Shown here: in pieces, positions 15,921 through 24,574 of the stretch | Layout: each line of letters opens with the position of its first letter | How positions within the stretch are numbered: the stretch's first letter is position 1 | Assembly: GCA_965277495.1 (NCBI GenBank) | Contig: OZ255824.1 | Span: forward strand, 1,860,001 to 1,924,000 | From: CAHJXG01 sp965277495 | GTDB taxonomy: Bacteria; Pseudomonadota; Alphaproteobacteria; Acetobacterales; Acetobacteraceae | Direction: 5' to 3' | Length of the DNA: 64,000 bases | Program-made: the position numbers and the translations under genes | Notes under the pieces: model-generated | What the model was told of the DNA's origin: nothing | The model's input: only the letters and a program-made list of their open reading frames with translations | Databases searched by the model: none

Positions 15921-18248
15921 TCACAGGCTGGCTGGCGCAGGCGGCGGCGCGAGCTGGAACGAATGGTCGGCGCGGGAAAAGCCGGGGTTGTAGAACGGGT
16001 CGGCGTCCAGCGCCGGCCCCCAGCGGCCGCGCATGGTGCGGCATTCCCGCCGGAACCGCTCGGCGGCGGCAGGCGCCTGGTCGGACCCGCGCGAGGCCGA
16101 TTCGAGGTGGCGCAGCTCCGCAAATGGCGTCCAGACGATGCGCAGGCCCAAGGCGCGGATGCGCAAGCACAGGTCGACGTCGTTCAGCGCGATCGGCAGA
16201 CCGGCCTCGTCCAGCCCGCCCGCTTGCTGGAACACCGACCGGCGCAGGGCCAGGCAGGCGCCGGTCACGGCCGAAACTTCGCGCGTCAGCACGAACTGCC
16301 CGCCATGGCCCTCGTCCGTGGACGGCGCATGGAAGCCGAAATGCCCGGCGATCCCCGGGCCGCCCTCGAACGCGCCCACGCCCAGCACCACGCCGGCGTG
16401 CTGGATCGTGCCGTTGCCGAACAGCAGGCGCGCACCGACGGCGCCGACGTCCGGGCGCATGGCGTGGCCGGCCATCTCCCGCAGCCAGCCGGGCTCGGTC
16501 ACGTCGACATCGTTGTTCAGCAGGACCAGCACTTCGCCGGCAGCGGCAGCGGCGGCGGCATTGTTGATGGCCGAATAGTTGAACGGACCCGGCGCCGGCA
16601 GGACGCGCACACGCGGGTCGCGGCCAAGCCGCTCGAGCAGGCGCAGCGTTGCCGGCGACTGGCTGTCGTTGTCGGCGATGATCAGCTCCAAAGCCGGGTA
16701 GTCCGTCCGGTGCAGCACGCCGGCGGCGCATTGCGCCAACAGCTCCGGACGGTCCCGCGTCGGGACGATCAGGCTGACCAGCGGCTCCGGCGCCTGCAGG
16801 TCCCAGCGGATGCGGGTGCGGCCGCGGCCAAACGTTGATGGCACCAGGCTGGGCCGGGTCGGGCCGTGCTGCCATTGGGCGATCACGGCCTCGACCGCCG
16901 CTGCGGACGGGGCAAGCGGCAGCCGCCCGGCGCGATGGCTGAGGATTGCCGGAATGTGGCGGATGCGGCTGGCGGTGGCGGCCACTCGCAGAGCGAGGTC
17001 CTGCACCGTGCCGTCATCGGCGGCCAATGGCGCGTCGATGCCCTCCAGCAACGCGCGCCGGAACACGCAGAAGCCGCCCACGAGATCCTGTTCGAGGGCG
17101 AGGTCGATGCTCCAGGCCGGTTTCAGGAACGGATCGTGGCGGCGTCCCTGCGGGTCGATGCGGTCCTCGTCGGCATAGATGAGATCGGCGTCCGGATGCG
17201 CTGCGATCTCGGACGCGACCCTATGCAGTGCACCGTCCGCCAGGATGCATCCAGGCGCGGCGGCCACGACATAGGCGGCATCGCCCGCCTGCGCCAGCGC
17301 CATCGCAATCCTTGGCGAAACGCCGTCCTGGCTCATGCTCCGGATGACGCTGACCCGGCGGTCCCGGCTGGCGGCGTCGACGGCGCGCTCGACGGCATCG
17401 GGCAGCAGGCCGGTTTCGACGAGGCAAAGGCCCCAATGCGGATCGAACTGGTCCAGTGCCGCGGTGATTGCGCGCGGGTCCGCGGTGGCCCCGAGCGGCA
17501 CGACGACATGCAACGGCACGCTGTCCAAAAGCGCTTTCCGCGCTTGCACGGCAGCCGGCTGCGTTTCAGGCCGCGGAACCGGCGCTGGATCGGGCGCCGG
17601 AGCATTGGCCGGAATAGCGGCCCGGGTTCGGCGAGCTCGGTGCAGCGCCCAGCGCAACGGGGCGGTGGCGCGCCATGTCGTCGAGCCCAGGATCGTGTCC
17701 CGTTCCTGCCGCATCGCCGCCAACTCCGCCGCGAGCGCGTCTGCCGCCCGCATTGCGTCCGCATGGCGCAATTTGGCAGCCGCGAGCGCCTGGGCCAGGC
17801 CGTCGGCGCGGTGCTGCAACTCCCGCCGGGCGGCGCGGGTCCGGAGCAGGTCGGCGAACGCGGCGGCATCGAGGCCGGCCTGGCCGCCGCGGACCGCCAG
17901 GAACGCATCGGGCACGATGAAGCCGGCGTCATAGCGCCAATCCGGCTGGAACCCGGCCTCGGCAAAACGGCGCAGCCACCATAGCGTCGGCTTCGCGTAG
18001 GCCGGAAGCGGCGCGCCCGGCACGGCGCCCGCGAACAGCACGCGTTGCGCTTGCTGCGCCATCGCCTGGATCGCGCGCACCGCGTCGCGCTCTGGAACCC
18101 GGTCCAGCACATCGACGCAGGCGACCAGGTCGCACCCAGCTTCGACCGGGTGCGCAATCGCCGCCAGGCCGAGATCGGCCATGCGGGACGGACGCAGGGA
18201 TGCGGCGACCTGCGCCGCCAGGCTGTCGTTCAATGGCGCCAAAGACAT
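15921..18248 (-). CDS. Large tandem GT2 glycosyltransferase with degenerate methyltransferase-like N-terminus
   Basis: A 775-residue protein. Residues 1-120 resemble the second half of a SAM methyltransferase (VACVDVLDRVPERDAVRA) without a glycine loop. Residues 130-185 are helical and coiled-coil-like and lead to STTWRATAPLRWAL near 190. Residues 245-440 look like the first, weaker GT2 domain (ADLIYADEDRID, DPFLKPAWS). Residues 490-700 are a canonical GT2 (VSLIVPTRDRPELL, LIIADNDS, VLLNNDVDV as the nucleotide-metal site, NDVDLCLR). The ATG at 18248 has AGGAGG very close (one base gap). A GTG at 18272 in the same frame is possible. It ends 70 bases before the 1475-residue enzyme on the same strand, so the two are probably co-expressed. 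Confidence 0.88.
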   Translation of the reverse strand: MSLAPLNDSLAAQVAASLRPSRMADLGLAAIAHPVEAGCDLVACVDVLDRVPERDAVRAIQAMAQQAQRVLFAGAVPGAPLPAYAKPTLWWLRRFAEAGFQPDWRYDAGFIVPDAFLAVRGGQAGLDAAAFADLLRTRAARRELQHRADGLAQALAAAKLRHADAMRAADALAAELAAMRQERDTILGSTTWRATAPLRWALHRARRTRAAIPANAPAPDPAPVPRPETQPAAVQARKALLDSVPLHVVVPLGATADPRAITAALDQFDPHWGLCLVETGLLPDAVERAVDAASRDRRVSVIRSMSQDGVSPRIAMALAQAGDAAYVVAAAPGCILADGALHRVASEIAAHPDADLIYADEDRIDPQGRRHDPFLKPAWSIDLALEQDLVGGFCVFRRALLEGIDAPLAADDGTVQDLALRVAATASRIRHIPAILSHRAGRLPLAPSAAAVEAVIAQWQHGPTRPSLVPSTFGRGRTRIRWDLQAPEPLVSLIVPTRDRPELLAQCAAGVLHRTDYPALELIIADNDSQSPATLRLLERLGRDPRVRVLPAPGPFNYSAINNAAAAAAAGEVLVLLNNDVDVTEPGWLREMAGHAMRPDVGAVGARLLFGNGTIQHAGVVLGVGAFEGGPGIAGHFGFHAPSTDEGHGGQFVLTREVSAVTGACLALRRSVFQQAGGLDEAGLPIALNDVDLCLRIRALGLRIVWTPFAELRHLESASRGSDQAPAAAERFRRECRTMRGRWGPALDADPFYNPGFSRADHSFQLAPPPAPASL

Positions 18249-18487
18249 TCCTCCTGCTGCCCGCAAGCGCACGGGCGGTGCGGCTTAGCTTGCGGTGTGT
18301 ATGATAAATGTCACAATGTGCGGCAGAAGTGTGCGGGGCTGGGTTTTCGGTGCAGGCGGGCTGGGATTGGCCGGGCAAAGGCAGCAGCATACCCAGGCGC
18401 GCTCCGGCGCGTACGGGCTGACACGCCACCAAACGGCTTGCGCGCAATGCGGGCCGAAAACCATCGCTGCCCAGGGAGGGACCGGAC

Positions 18488-19414
18488 GTGCGCATCACAG
18501 GCTTCGACAGGGTTGGGTTGTTCTTGCGCTCGGCACGCAGCCAGGCCGTGCGGGCCGGGCTGCTGTGCCTGGGCTGGGCGCTGGCCGCCGGCGGCGCCCG
18601 GGCGCAGGAGATCGAGCCCTACGACTTCACGCCGCTGCCCGCCGGCACCAACCTGGCCATCGGCTACTACGTCTACGGCCACAACACCGACTTCAACGTC
18701 GCCCGCGGCTCGACGATCAAGGGATCGGGCCTGGAGATCAACGTCGGCGTCGCGCGCTATGTCCATTTTCTCGATGTCGGCGGCCACCCGGCCGGCGTGC
18801 AGCTCATCCAAAGCTTCGGCTCCTTGTCGGGCGGCCACGTCGACGGGCAACGCCTCGGCAGCGCGTTCGGCGCCCAGCAAACGACGCTGTCGGCGTTCAT
18901 CTGGCCCTACGTCAACACGGCGTCCAAGACCAACGTCAACACCACCGTGTTCCTCTACCCGCCGCTTGAAACCTATGACCCGCATTCCGCCATCAACCTC
19001 GGCGACAACCGCTGGAAGGGGGCCTTCCAGCTTGGCATCACCCAGGGCATCGGCGACCACTTCGGCTTCGACGCCTCATACGACGTCACGGTCTACGGCG
19101 ACAACGGCAGCTATGTGCCGGGCTTCCGCCGGCTCAGCGAAGACCCGACCCACCGCATCCAGCTCTGGGCCAACTGGCGCTGGAGCCCGGCCTTCACCAC
19201 CTCGCTCGGCTACAACGCCATCTTCGGCGGCGACCAGCGGGTGAACGGCTTCCTCGACGGCGGCAAGACCGAGGTGCAGCGCATCCGCGCCAACGCCGCC
19301 CTGTTCCTGACGCCGCGGCTGCAAACCATGCTGGAGGTCAACCACGACGTCCACGTCGTCGGCGGCTTCAAGCAGGAGATCGGCGCCACCTTGCGCGTGC
19401 TCTACGTGTTCTGA
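18488..19414 (+). CDS. Outer-membrane transporter-like protein (phenol MetA-pathway family)
   Basis: A 308-residue protein starting at GTG 18488, with GGGAGG seven bases upstream. The signal peptide is long and ends near GARAQ (about residue 40). The mature part alternates hydrophobic and polar residues as in beta-barrels (LAIGYYVYGHNTDFNV, TLSAFIWPYVNT, RWKGAFQLGITQGIG, TTSLGYNAIFGGD) and closes with a terminal Phe, the usual outer-membrane sorting signal. The pattern fits the Phenol_MetA_deg family, found near aromatic-degradation genes, though here the neighbours give no pathway. It is divergent from the GT2 gene across about 240 bases. Confidence 0.75.
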   Translation: MRITGFDRVGLFLRSARSQAVRAGLLCLGWALAAGGARAQEIEPYDFTPLPAGTNLAIGYYVYGHNTDFNVARGSTIKGSGLEINVGVARYVHFLDVGGHPAGVQLIQSFGSLSGGHVDGQRLGSAFGAQQTTLSAFIWPYVNTASKTNVNTTVFLYPPLETYDPHSAINLGDNRWKGAFQLGITQGIGDHFGFDASYDVTVYGDNGSYVPGFRRLSEDPTHRIQLWANWRWSPAFTTSLGYNAIFGGDQRVNGFLDGGKTEVQRIRANAALFLTPRLQTMLEVNHDVHVVGGFKQEIGATLRVLYVF

Positions 19415-19470
19415 CCATGCCGGCCGGCGCCCGCGCGCGCCGGCCCCCTCCGTCCACCAGCAACGGGACC

Positions 19471-20019
19471 ATGCCCATCATGAGAACCACGCCAGGCTTC
19501 CTCGCGGCCACCGCCCTCCTGCTGCTCGCCGCCTGCCAAGGGCAGAACGCCCGCTCCACCGCCGGCAGCGACGCCAACCCGGCCGAGGTGCGGTTCACCA
19601 CCGACGCCTACCAGATCATCGAATTCGACCGCCAGGAAGGCGCGCTGGCGCAGACGCAAGCCAAGAACCCCCAGGTCAAGGCCATCGCCCAGCAACTCAC
19701 CGCCCAGGCCGACGCGTTCGCCGCACAGTTGGCACCCACCGCCGACGCCGCCGGCATCACCCCGCCCCGGGTGCTGCGCAACGACCTGCGCGTGCGCCTC
19801 GGCCACATGCGGCTGCAGCAAGGGCTCGACTTCGACCGCGCCTATGTCGCCGACCAGATCGCCAGCCACGAAGAGGCGCTGCGCCTGGAGAACGGCATGA
19901 GCAACCAAGGCGCCAGCCCGCAATTCACCAGCCTCATGCAGCAAGGCACCACCCTGCTGCAAACCAACCTCGACAAACTCCGCACCCTGCAAACCCAAAT
20001 CGGACCGGCACGGATGTAA
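19471..20019 (+). CDS. DUF4142 family lipoprotein
   Basis: A 182-residue protein from the ATG at 19471 (ACGGGA upstream); an in-frame ATG at 19480 is a close alternative. The N-terminal hydrophobic stretch ends in a lipobox LAAC (Cys22), so it is predicted to be a lipoprotein. The remaining helical body (FTTDAYQIIEFDRQEGALAQ, KAIAQQLTAQADAFAAQL, FDRAYVADQIASHEEALRL) matches DUF4142, a ferritin-like four-helix family of unknown role often linked to envelope stress. It lies 56 bases after the outer-membrane protein gene on the same strand. Confidence 0.82.
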   Translation: MPIMRTTPGFLAATALLLLAACQGQNARSTAGSDANPAEVRFTTDAYQIIEFDRQEGALAQTQAKNPQVKAIAQQLTAQADAFAAQLAPTADAAGITPPRVLRNDLRVRLGHMRLQQGLDFDRAYVADQIASHEEALRLENGMSNQGASPQFTSLMQQGTTLLQTNLDKLRTLQTQIGPARM

Positions 20020-20049
20020 GCGGGGCGGCGGACGGGGGAACGCAGACGG

Positions 20050-21531
20050 TTAGGCAGCCACCCGTTCGCGCGTCTTGCGGGTGAACACCATCGTGCCGTC
20101 GTCCACACGGCCGAACCGCAGCGTGACCAGGTCGCGCGCGTAGTTCTGATACAGTTTCCACGGCTTGGCCGCACCTTGCCGCGGCAGTATGTCGAGGGCG
20201 CGCTGCACGTAGCCCGACGTGAAGTCCAGGAACGGCGCTTCCGCCACCTCCGCCGTCTTAGTCGGCGTGCAGGCGTCCAGGCCGCGGCGGTCCATGTATT
20301 GCAACAAACGGCACACGTATTCGCTGGTCAGGTCGGCCTTCAGGGTCCACGACGCGTTGGTGTAGCCGAACGCGGCGGCCAAGTTGGGGACGCCGCTGAA
20401 CATCATGCCCTTATAGCTCATCGAGCGGGACAGATCGACCCGCGTGCCGTCCACCACAACCTCCACGCCGCCGAGCAGGATCATCTTCAACCCGGTCGCG
20501 GTCACCACCACGTCGGCCGCAATCTCCTTCCCGGATGCCAGGCGCAGGCCCCCGGGCGTGAACGACTCGATCGTGTCCGTGACAATCGAGGCCGTTCCGG
20601 CCCGCAACGCCAGGAACAGGTCGGAGTCCGGCACCAAACAGAGGCGCTGGTCCCACGGGTTGTAGCGCGGGGTGAAATGCGTGGCGACATCGTAGTCCGG
20701 ACCCAGATGCGCGCGGACGCCCTGCAGCACGCCGGCCTTGAACTTCTCAGGCTTACCCCGGGCCAAGTTGTAGAAGTACATCGTCAGCAACACGTTGCGC
20801 CAGCGCGTGATGCCGTAAGCCATCTTGGCCGGCAGCTTGCGGTGCAGCCAATTGGCGAACGCATCCTCCGCCGGGCGGGACACGATGTAGGTCGGCGAGC
20901 GCTGCAGCATGGTGACGTGGGCGGCGGTGCGGGCCATGGCCGGCACAAGCGTGACCGCCGTGGCGCCGCTGCCGATCACCACCACCTGTTTGCCGGCATG
21001 GTCGAGGTCGGCGGGCCAGAACTGCGGGTGCACCAGTTGGCCGCCATAGCCGGAGACCCCCGGGAACTCAGGCGTGTAGCCGCCGGAGTAGTCGTAATAC
21101 CCGGTGCATGTGAACAAGAACCCGCAGGTGAAACGCACGGGCGTGCGGTCCGGGCCTTGCTCGGCCTCGACCGTCCACAGCGCGTCGCCGGATGACCAGG
21201 AAATCCGCTTGACCGCGTGGTTGAAGCGGATCTTGCGGTCGACGCCGTAGGCTGCGGCGGTTTCGCGCACGTATCTCAGGATGGCCGGGCCGTCCGCGAT
21301 CGCCTTCGCCTCCGTCCAGGGGCGGAACGAATACCCCAGCGTATACATGTCGGAATCGGAGCGGATGCCGGGATAGCGAAACAGGTCCCAAGTGCCGCCG
21401 ATCGTGTCGCGCGCTTCCAGAACGGCGAACGACTTTCCAGGACAGCGCATCGCCAGGTGGCAGCCAGCCCCGATGCCGGACAGCCCGGCGCCGATGATCA
21501 AGACGTCGAAATGCTCGATGTTCATATCCAT
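20050..21531 (-). CDS. EthA-like FAD/NADPH Baeyer-Villiger-type monooxygenase
   Basis: A 493-residue flavoprotein. The N-terminal FAD fold has GAGLSGIGAG (about residues 14-23), then GGTWDLFRYPGIRSDSDMYTLG, a segment nearly identical to that of mycobacterial EthA. A second dinucleotide loop, VVVIGSGATAVTL (about 185), binds NADPH, and YNPWDQRLCLVPDSDLF and YTNASWTLKADL are also EthA-type. The segment GGQLVHPQFWP sits at the Baeyer-Villiger fingerprint position. Known relatives convert ketones to esters or oxidise thioamides. The start is ATG 21531 or 21525; neither has a strong ribosome site. The gene follows the MFS transporter by 61 bases on the same strand, suggesting a two-gene operon. 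Confidence 0.9.
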   Translation of the reverse strand: MDMNIEHFDVLIIGAGLSGIGAGCHLAMRCPGKSFAVLEARDTIGGTWDLFRYPGIRSDSDMYTLGYSFRPWTEAKAIADGPAILRYVRETAAAYGVDRKIRFNHAVKRISWSSGDALWTVEAEQGPDRTPVRFTCGFLFTCTGYYDYSGGYTPEFPGVSGYGGQLVHPQFWPADLDHAGKQVVVIGSGATAVTLVPAMARTAAHVTMLQRSPTYIVSRPAEDAFANWLHRKLPAKMAYGITRWRNVLLTMYFYNLARGKPEKFKAGVLQGVRAHLGPDYDVATHFTPRYNPWDQRLCLVPDSDLFLALRAGTASIVTDTIESFTPGGLRLASGKEIAADVVVTATGLKMILLGGVEVVVDGTRVDLSRSMSYKGMMFSGVPNLAAAFGYTNASWTLKADLTSEYVCRLLQYMDRRGLDACTPTKTAEVAEAPFLDFTSGYVQRALDILPRQGAAKPWKLYQNYARDLVTLRFGRVDDGTMVFTRKTRERVAA

Positions 21532-21592
21532 GCCTGTCACATAGGCGCGCGGCTGGTGCCCGGCAACGCGCGATCCAGTCGAAACCGGGGGG

Positions 21593-23122
21593 TCAAAACC
21601 GGGCCAGTTCGCCGCTGCCCAGCCCTGCCATCTCGCGGGCGACGGCACGGTCATGGGCGGCCTGGTCGGCGCGGGCGGCGGCCGGGCTCCAGCGTCCGCG
21701 CATGATGAACACGCTGGCCACGAACACCAGGATGCCGCCGACGCAGATCCAATACCAGGTCCGCCACTGGCCCGGCGAGTCGGCAGCCGCCTGTTGTATG
21801 ACGCCCAGTTGCGCCATCACGGCGGGAGCCGGCGTCGCGTGCGCCGCCTGTGCCTGCGCCAGGGCGGCGAGCGTCGGGCCAGACTCGATCAGGGGCGTCA
21901 CGGTGTCGATGACCTGCGGGATCGCCAGGAACGCGGCCGTCACCACCAGGCGCAGCAGCCAGCCCCAGATCGCCAGGCCGGTCGCCGTGAGCGCCGGGTT
22001 GCGCGCCTCCACGGTCTCGGTGAAGCTTGCCATCCAGGTCGTGTAGGCGATGGCGACCAGGATCGACTGGCCGCAGCTCAGTGCCACCAGCGTCCCCCAG
22101 CTCGGATGCTGACCGGCCTGCAGCAGGAACAGGATCGTCAGCACCGCCGCGCCCAGACCGCCGACCAGCATGAACGGCTTGCGCACCCGCAGCCAGTCGG
22201 ACAGCACCCCGGCGGCGATCAAGGCCACGGCGTTGGACGCCCAGGTCCAGTTCGCCAACGCGTTCGCCTGGGCCAGCGTGAAATGAAAAATGGTGACGAG
22301 GTAGATCGTCCCGAACGCCACCGCAGTATAATAGAACAGCAGCAGTACCGAGATGCCGAGCGCCGAGCCGACGACGTCGAGGTGCAGCAACTGGCGGAAC
22401 GGCGCGTGCAGGTCGACATTGACGATGCCGCGCGCCCGCGCCTCCACCAGCGCCCGGTCGCGCATGCTGACCATGATCTGGTCGCGCAATGAAGGGGCTA
22501 GTTCCCGCAGGAAGACGAAGGCGATGACGAACATTATCAGGCCGGCCGCGCCGCAAATCTGGAACTGGCTCTCCCACGTCTTGAACGTGTCGAGCGTGAG
22601 CGTGGTGACGAGGCTGACCATGAGGCTGCCCAGCACCGGGCCGATGGTCCAGAAGCCCATGGCGGTGGCGCGGCCCACCTGGGGCGAGAAATCGCGGATC
22701 AGCGCCGGGGTGGCAACCAGGATCACGCCCTCGACCAGCGCCACGAGGGAGGCCAGCACGCCGTAGGTGAGCTTATCCGGCGCGTAGGGGATGGCGAGGA
22801 TGAGCAGGCCCACGATCAGCAGGCCGAACACCACCAGGTTGGCGCGGCCGAACCGGTCGCACAGCCCGGCGAGCAGCGAGGCGAACGCGCCCAAAAGGCT
22901 GCCGATGGCGAAGATGCCGACCAAATAGTTGAACGACATGTGGAAGTGCTCGAGCATGAGCGTGGCGACGCCGCCGCCGACATACAACTCGTAGTAAAGC
23001 GCCACGGTGATCGCGACGACCAGCAGGAGGTGGGCGCGCCTGGCCCCGGCCGCCGGATAAGCGGCGAGTTCGCGCCGGTGCAGCCATGAGGGCGACGCGG
23101 AACTTCCTGTAACAGCCGACAT
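21593..23122 (-). CDS. MFS transporter
   Basis: A 509-residue membrane protein with about 12 helices. The ATG at 23122 has GGGGA upstream. MFS features are the first periplasmic helix pair (VGIFAIGSLLGAFASLLAGLCDRFGRANLVVFG), which contains the conserved D-R-x-G-R loop between helices 2 and 3, and the matching repeat in the second half (VLSDWLRVRKPFMLVGG). A long soluble loop (about 210-255) separates the two halves. The protein probably moves a small organic acid or drug. Pairing with the EthA-like oxygenase suggests transport of that enzyme's substrate or product. The nearby IS sits in its upstream region. Confidence 0.88.
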   Translation of the reverse strand: MSAVTGSSASPSWLHRRELAAYPAAGARRAHLLLVVAITVALYYELYVGGGVATLMLEHFHMSFNYLVGIFAIGSLLGAFASLLAGLCDRFGRANLVVFGLLIVGLLILAIPYAPDKLTYGVLASLVALVEGVILVATPALIRDFSPQVGRATAMGFWTIGPVLGSLMVSLVTTLTLDTFKTWESQFQICGAAGLIMFVIAFVFLRELAPSLRDQIMVSMRDRALVEARARGIVNVDLHAPFRQLLHLDVVGSALGISVLLLFYYTAVAFGTIYLVTIFHFTLAQANALANWTWASNAVALIAAGVLSDWLRVRKPFMLVGGLGAAVLTILFLLQAGQHPSWGTLVALSCGQSILVAIAYTTWMASFTETVEARNPALTATGLAIWGWLLRLVVTAAFLAIPQVIDTVTPLIESGPTLAALAQAQAAHATPAPAVMAQLGVIQQAAADSPGQWRTWYWICVGGILVFVASVFIMRGRWSPAAARADQAAHDRAVAREMAGLGSGELARF

Positions 23123-23195
23123 TGACGGTTCCCCATAGGTTTTTTCGCCTTGGATCAAACGTTAGGGCGAGGCTCCGTGCACGGTCAAGCAAGGC

Positions 23196-23205
23196 GCCGG
23201 CAGGC
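23196..23205. repeat. Left 10-bp target site duplication of the ISAs1-family element
   Basis: GCCGGCAGGC at 23196-23205 is repeated exactly at 24500-24509, directly flanking the element's inverted ends. An 8-10 bp duplication is normal for ISAs1 elements. Confidence 0.9.
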
Positions 23206-23290
23206 CAGGGCAATCGCTTGAACGGTTCGGGGATTTTGTCGCGGTCTGAAGTCTGATTCATAGGGGACCTCTCGTTGAGGAGGTTTCCCG

Positions 23291-24476
23291 ATGTCCGGTG
23301 CATCGCTGATCGAACACTTTGCTGCGTTGGAGGACCCGCGCCAGGCCTGGAAGGTTCTGTTTCCGTTGCCGGAAGTCCTTCTGTTGGTGCTGTGCGGCAC
23401 GCTGGCCGGGGCTGAGGATTTCGTGGAGATCAGGCGCTGGGGTCAGATGCACCAGGACTTCCTCCGCCGCCTGCTGCCCTACAAGGCCGGGATCCCCAGC
23501 CACGACACCCTGAACGACATCATCAACGCCATCGACGGGACGCTCTTTGCCCAGTGTTTCACCGCCTGGGTCGAGGGCTTGCGCGAGCCAGCCCCGGCCA
23601 GCACCGCCCCCGAGATCGTCGCCATCGACGGCAAGACCTCGCGACGCACGCATGACCGCAGCAAGGACCGTGGGCCGCTGCACATGGTGTCCGCCTGGGC
23701 CAGCAGTCAGCGTCTCGTGCTCGGCCAGCAGGCGTGCGAGGCCAAGTCGAACGAGATCACCGCTATCGGCCTTCGGCCGATCCCCCGGAGGGACAGACCG
23801 CGAAGCGGTCTGAAGGCCGCTGCTGCTCGAACGCCTCGCCCTTACCGGCGCGCTCGTCACCATCGACGCCATGGGCACCCAGACCAAGATCGCCCAAGCC
23901 ATCCTCGACCGCGGCGGCGACTACCTGCTCGCGGTCAAAGACAACCAGCCCAGCCTGCACGACGAGATCAGGCGCTACCTCGACGACCCGGCTGCTATCA
24001 TTCACAGCCGCTTCGAGACGACCGACGGCGACCACGGCCGGATCGAGGTCCGCCGTCATCGGATCAGCCACGACGTGGGCTGGCTGACCACCGCACGGCG
24101 CTTCCCAGGCGAGCCGCGCTTCCCCGGCCTGCGCGCTATCGCGGTGGTCGAGGCTGAGGTCGAGCGCAACGGCAGCACAAGTCTGGAACGGCGCTACTTC
24201 CTGTCTTCCATGCCACTCGAAGCCAAGCTGTTCGCCCACGCCGTGCGGTGCCACTGGCATGTCGAAAACCGCCTGCACTGGGTGCTCGACGTCGTGTTCC
24301 ACGAGGACCTCAACCGCCTGCGATCCGGCGCCGGGCCGCAAAACATGGCCACCGTCCGGCACATGGCGATGAACCTCCTGCGCCGGCCAAAGGACAAACA
24401 TAGCCTCAAGGTCCGCCGGAAATCCGCCGCTTGGGATACCGCCTACCTCGAAGCTCTGCTCCGGCAATCAGCGTGA
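23291..24476 (+). pseudogene. ISAs1-family DDE transposase, frame broken by a 49-bp palindromic insert
   Basis: The N-terminal part (23291 to about 23767) has the family start (IEHFAALEDPRQAWKVLFPL), the PYKAGIPSHDTLNDI segment and the first catalytic Asp in IVAIDGKTSRR. The rest continues in another frame to 24476: the second Asp in VTIDAMGTQTKIAQAI, GGDYLLAVKDNQPSL, HGRIEVRRH, and the C-terminal HWHVENRLHWVLDVVFHED with the catalytic Glu. Between them, about 49 bases of hairpin-rich sequence interrupt the codons that should read ITAIP-LLLERL. Apart from this insert the gene looks whole, so the element was active until recently but cannot now make its own transposase. Confidence 0.9.
23768..23816. 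repeat. 49-bp double-hairpin palindromic element inside the transposase gene
   Basis: The insert consists of a GGCCTTCGGCC-type hairpin, a CCCCCGGAGGG stretch and an AGACCGCGAAGCGGTCT hairpin; the final bases pair back to the first. Removing 49 bases restores the reading frame exactly. This resembles the small palindromic elements that spread through genes of some alphaproteobacteria. No second full copy was noticed in the window. Confidence 0.75.
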
Positions 24477-24499
24477 TCGCCCTTCAAGCGATTGCCCTG

Positions 24500-24509
24500 G
24501 CCGGCAGGC
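24500..24509. repeat. Right 10-bp target site duplication of the ISAs1-family element
   Basis: GCCGGCAGGC, identical to 23196-23205. Together the two copies define the insertion point of the element. Confidence 0.9.
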
Positions 24510-24574
24510 TCGCTTGGTTCGCACGGCATTCTACGGCACGATACCCGCCAGCCGGTTCCATAAGCGAGGTCAAT

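Larger units (their letters stand above)
23206..24499 (+). mobile_element. ISAs1-family insertion sequence, complete ends, transposase inactivated
   Basis: The element is 1294 bp long. The terminal inverted repeats are perfect over 17 bp (CAGGGCAATCGCTTGAA, 23206-23222, and its complement, 24483-24499) and are flanked by a perfect 10-bp target duplication. It carries one transposase gene in the plus direction, which is broken by a short palindromic insertion. It lies between the divergent MFS and short-chain dehydrogenase genes, so it may have separated or replaced their promoters. The exact target duplication argues for fairly recent insertion. Confidence 0.92.
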
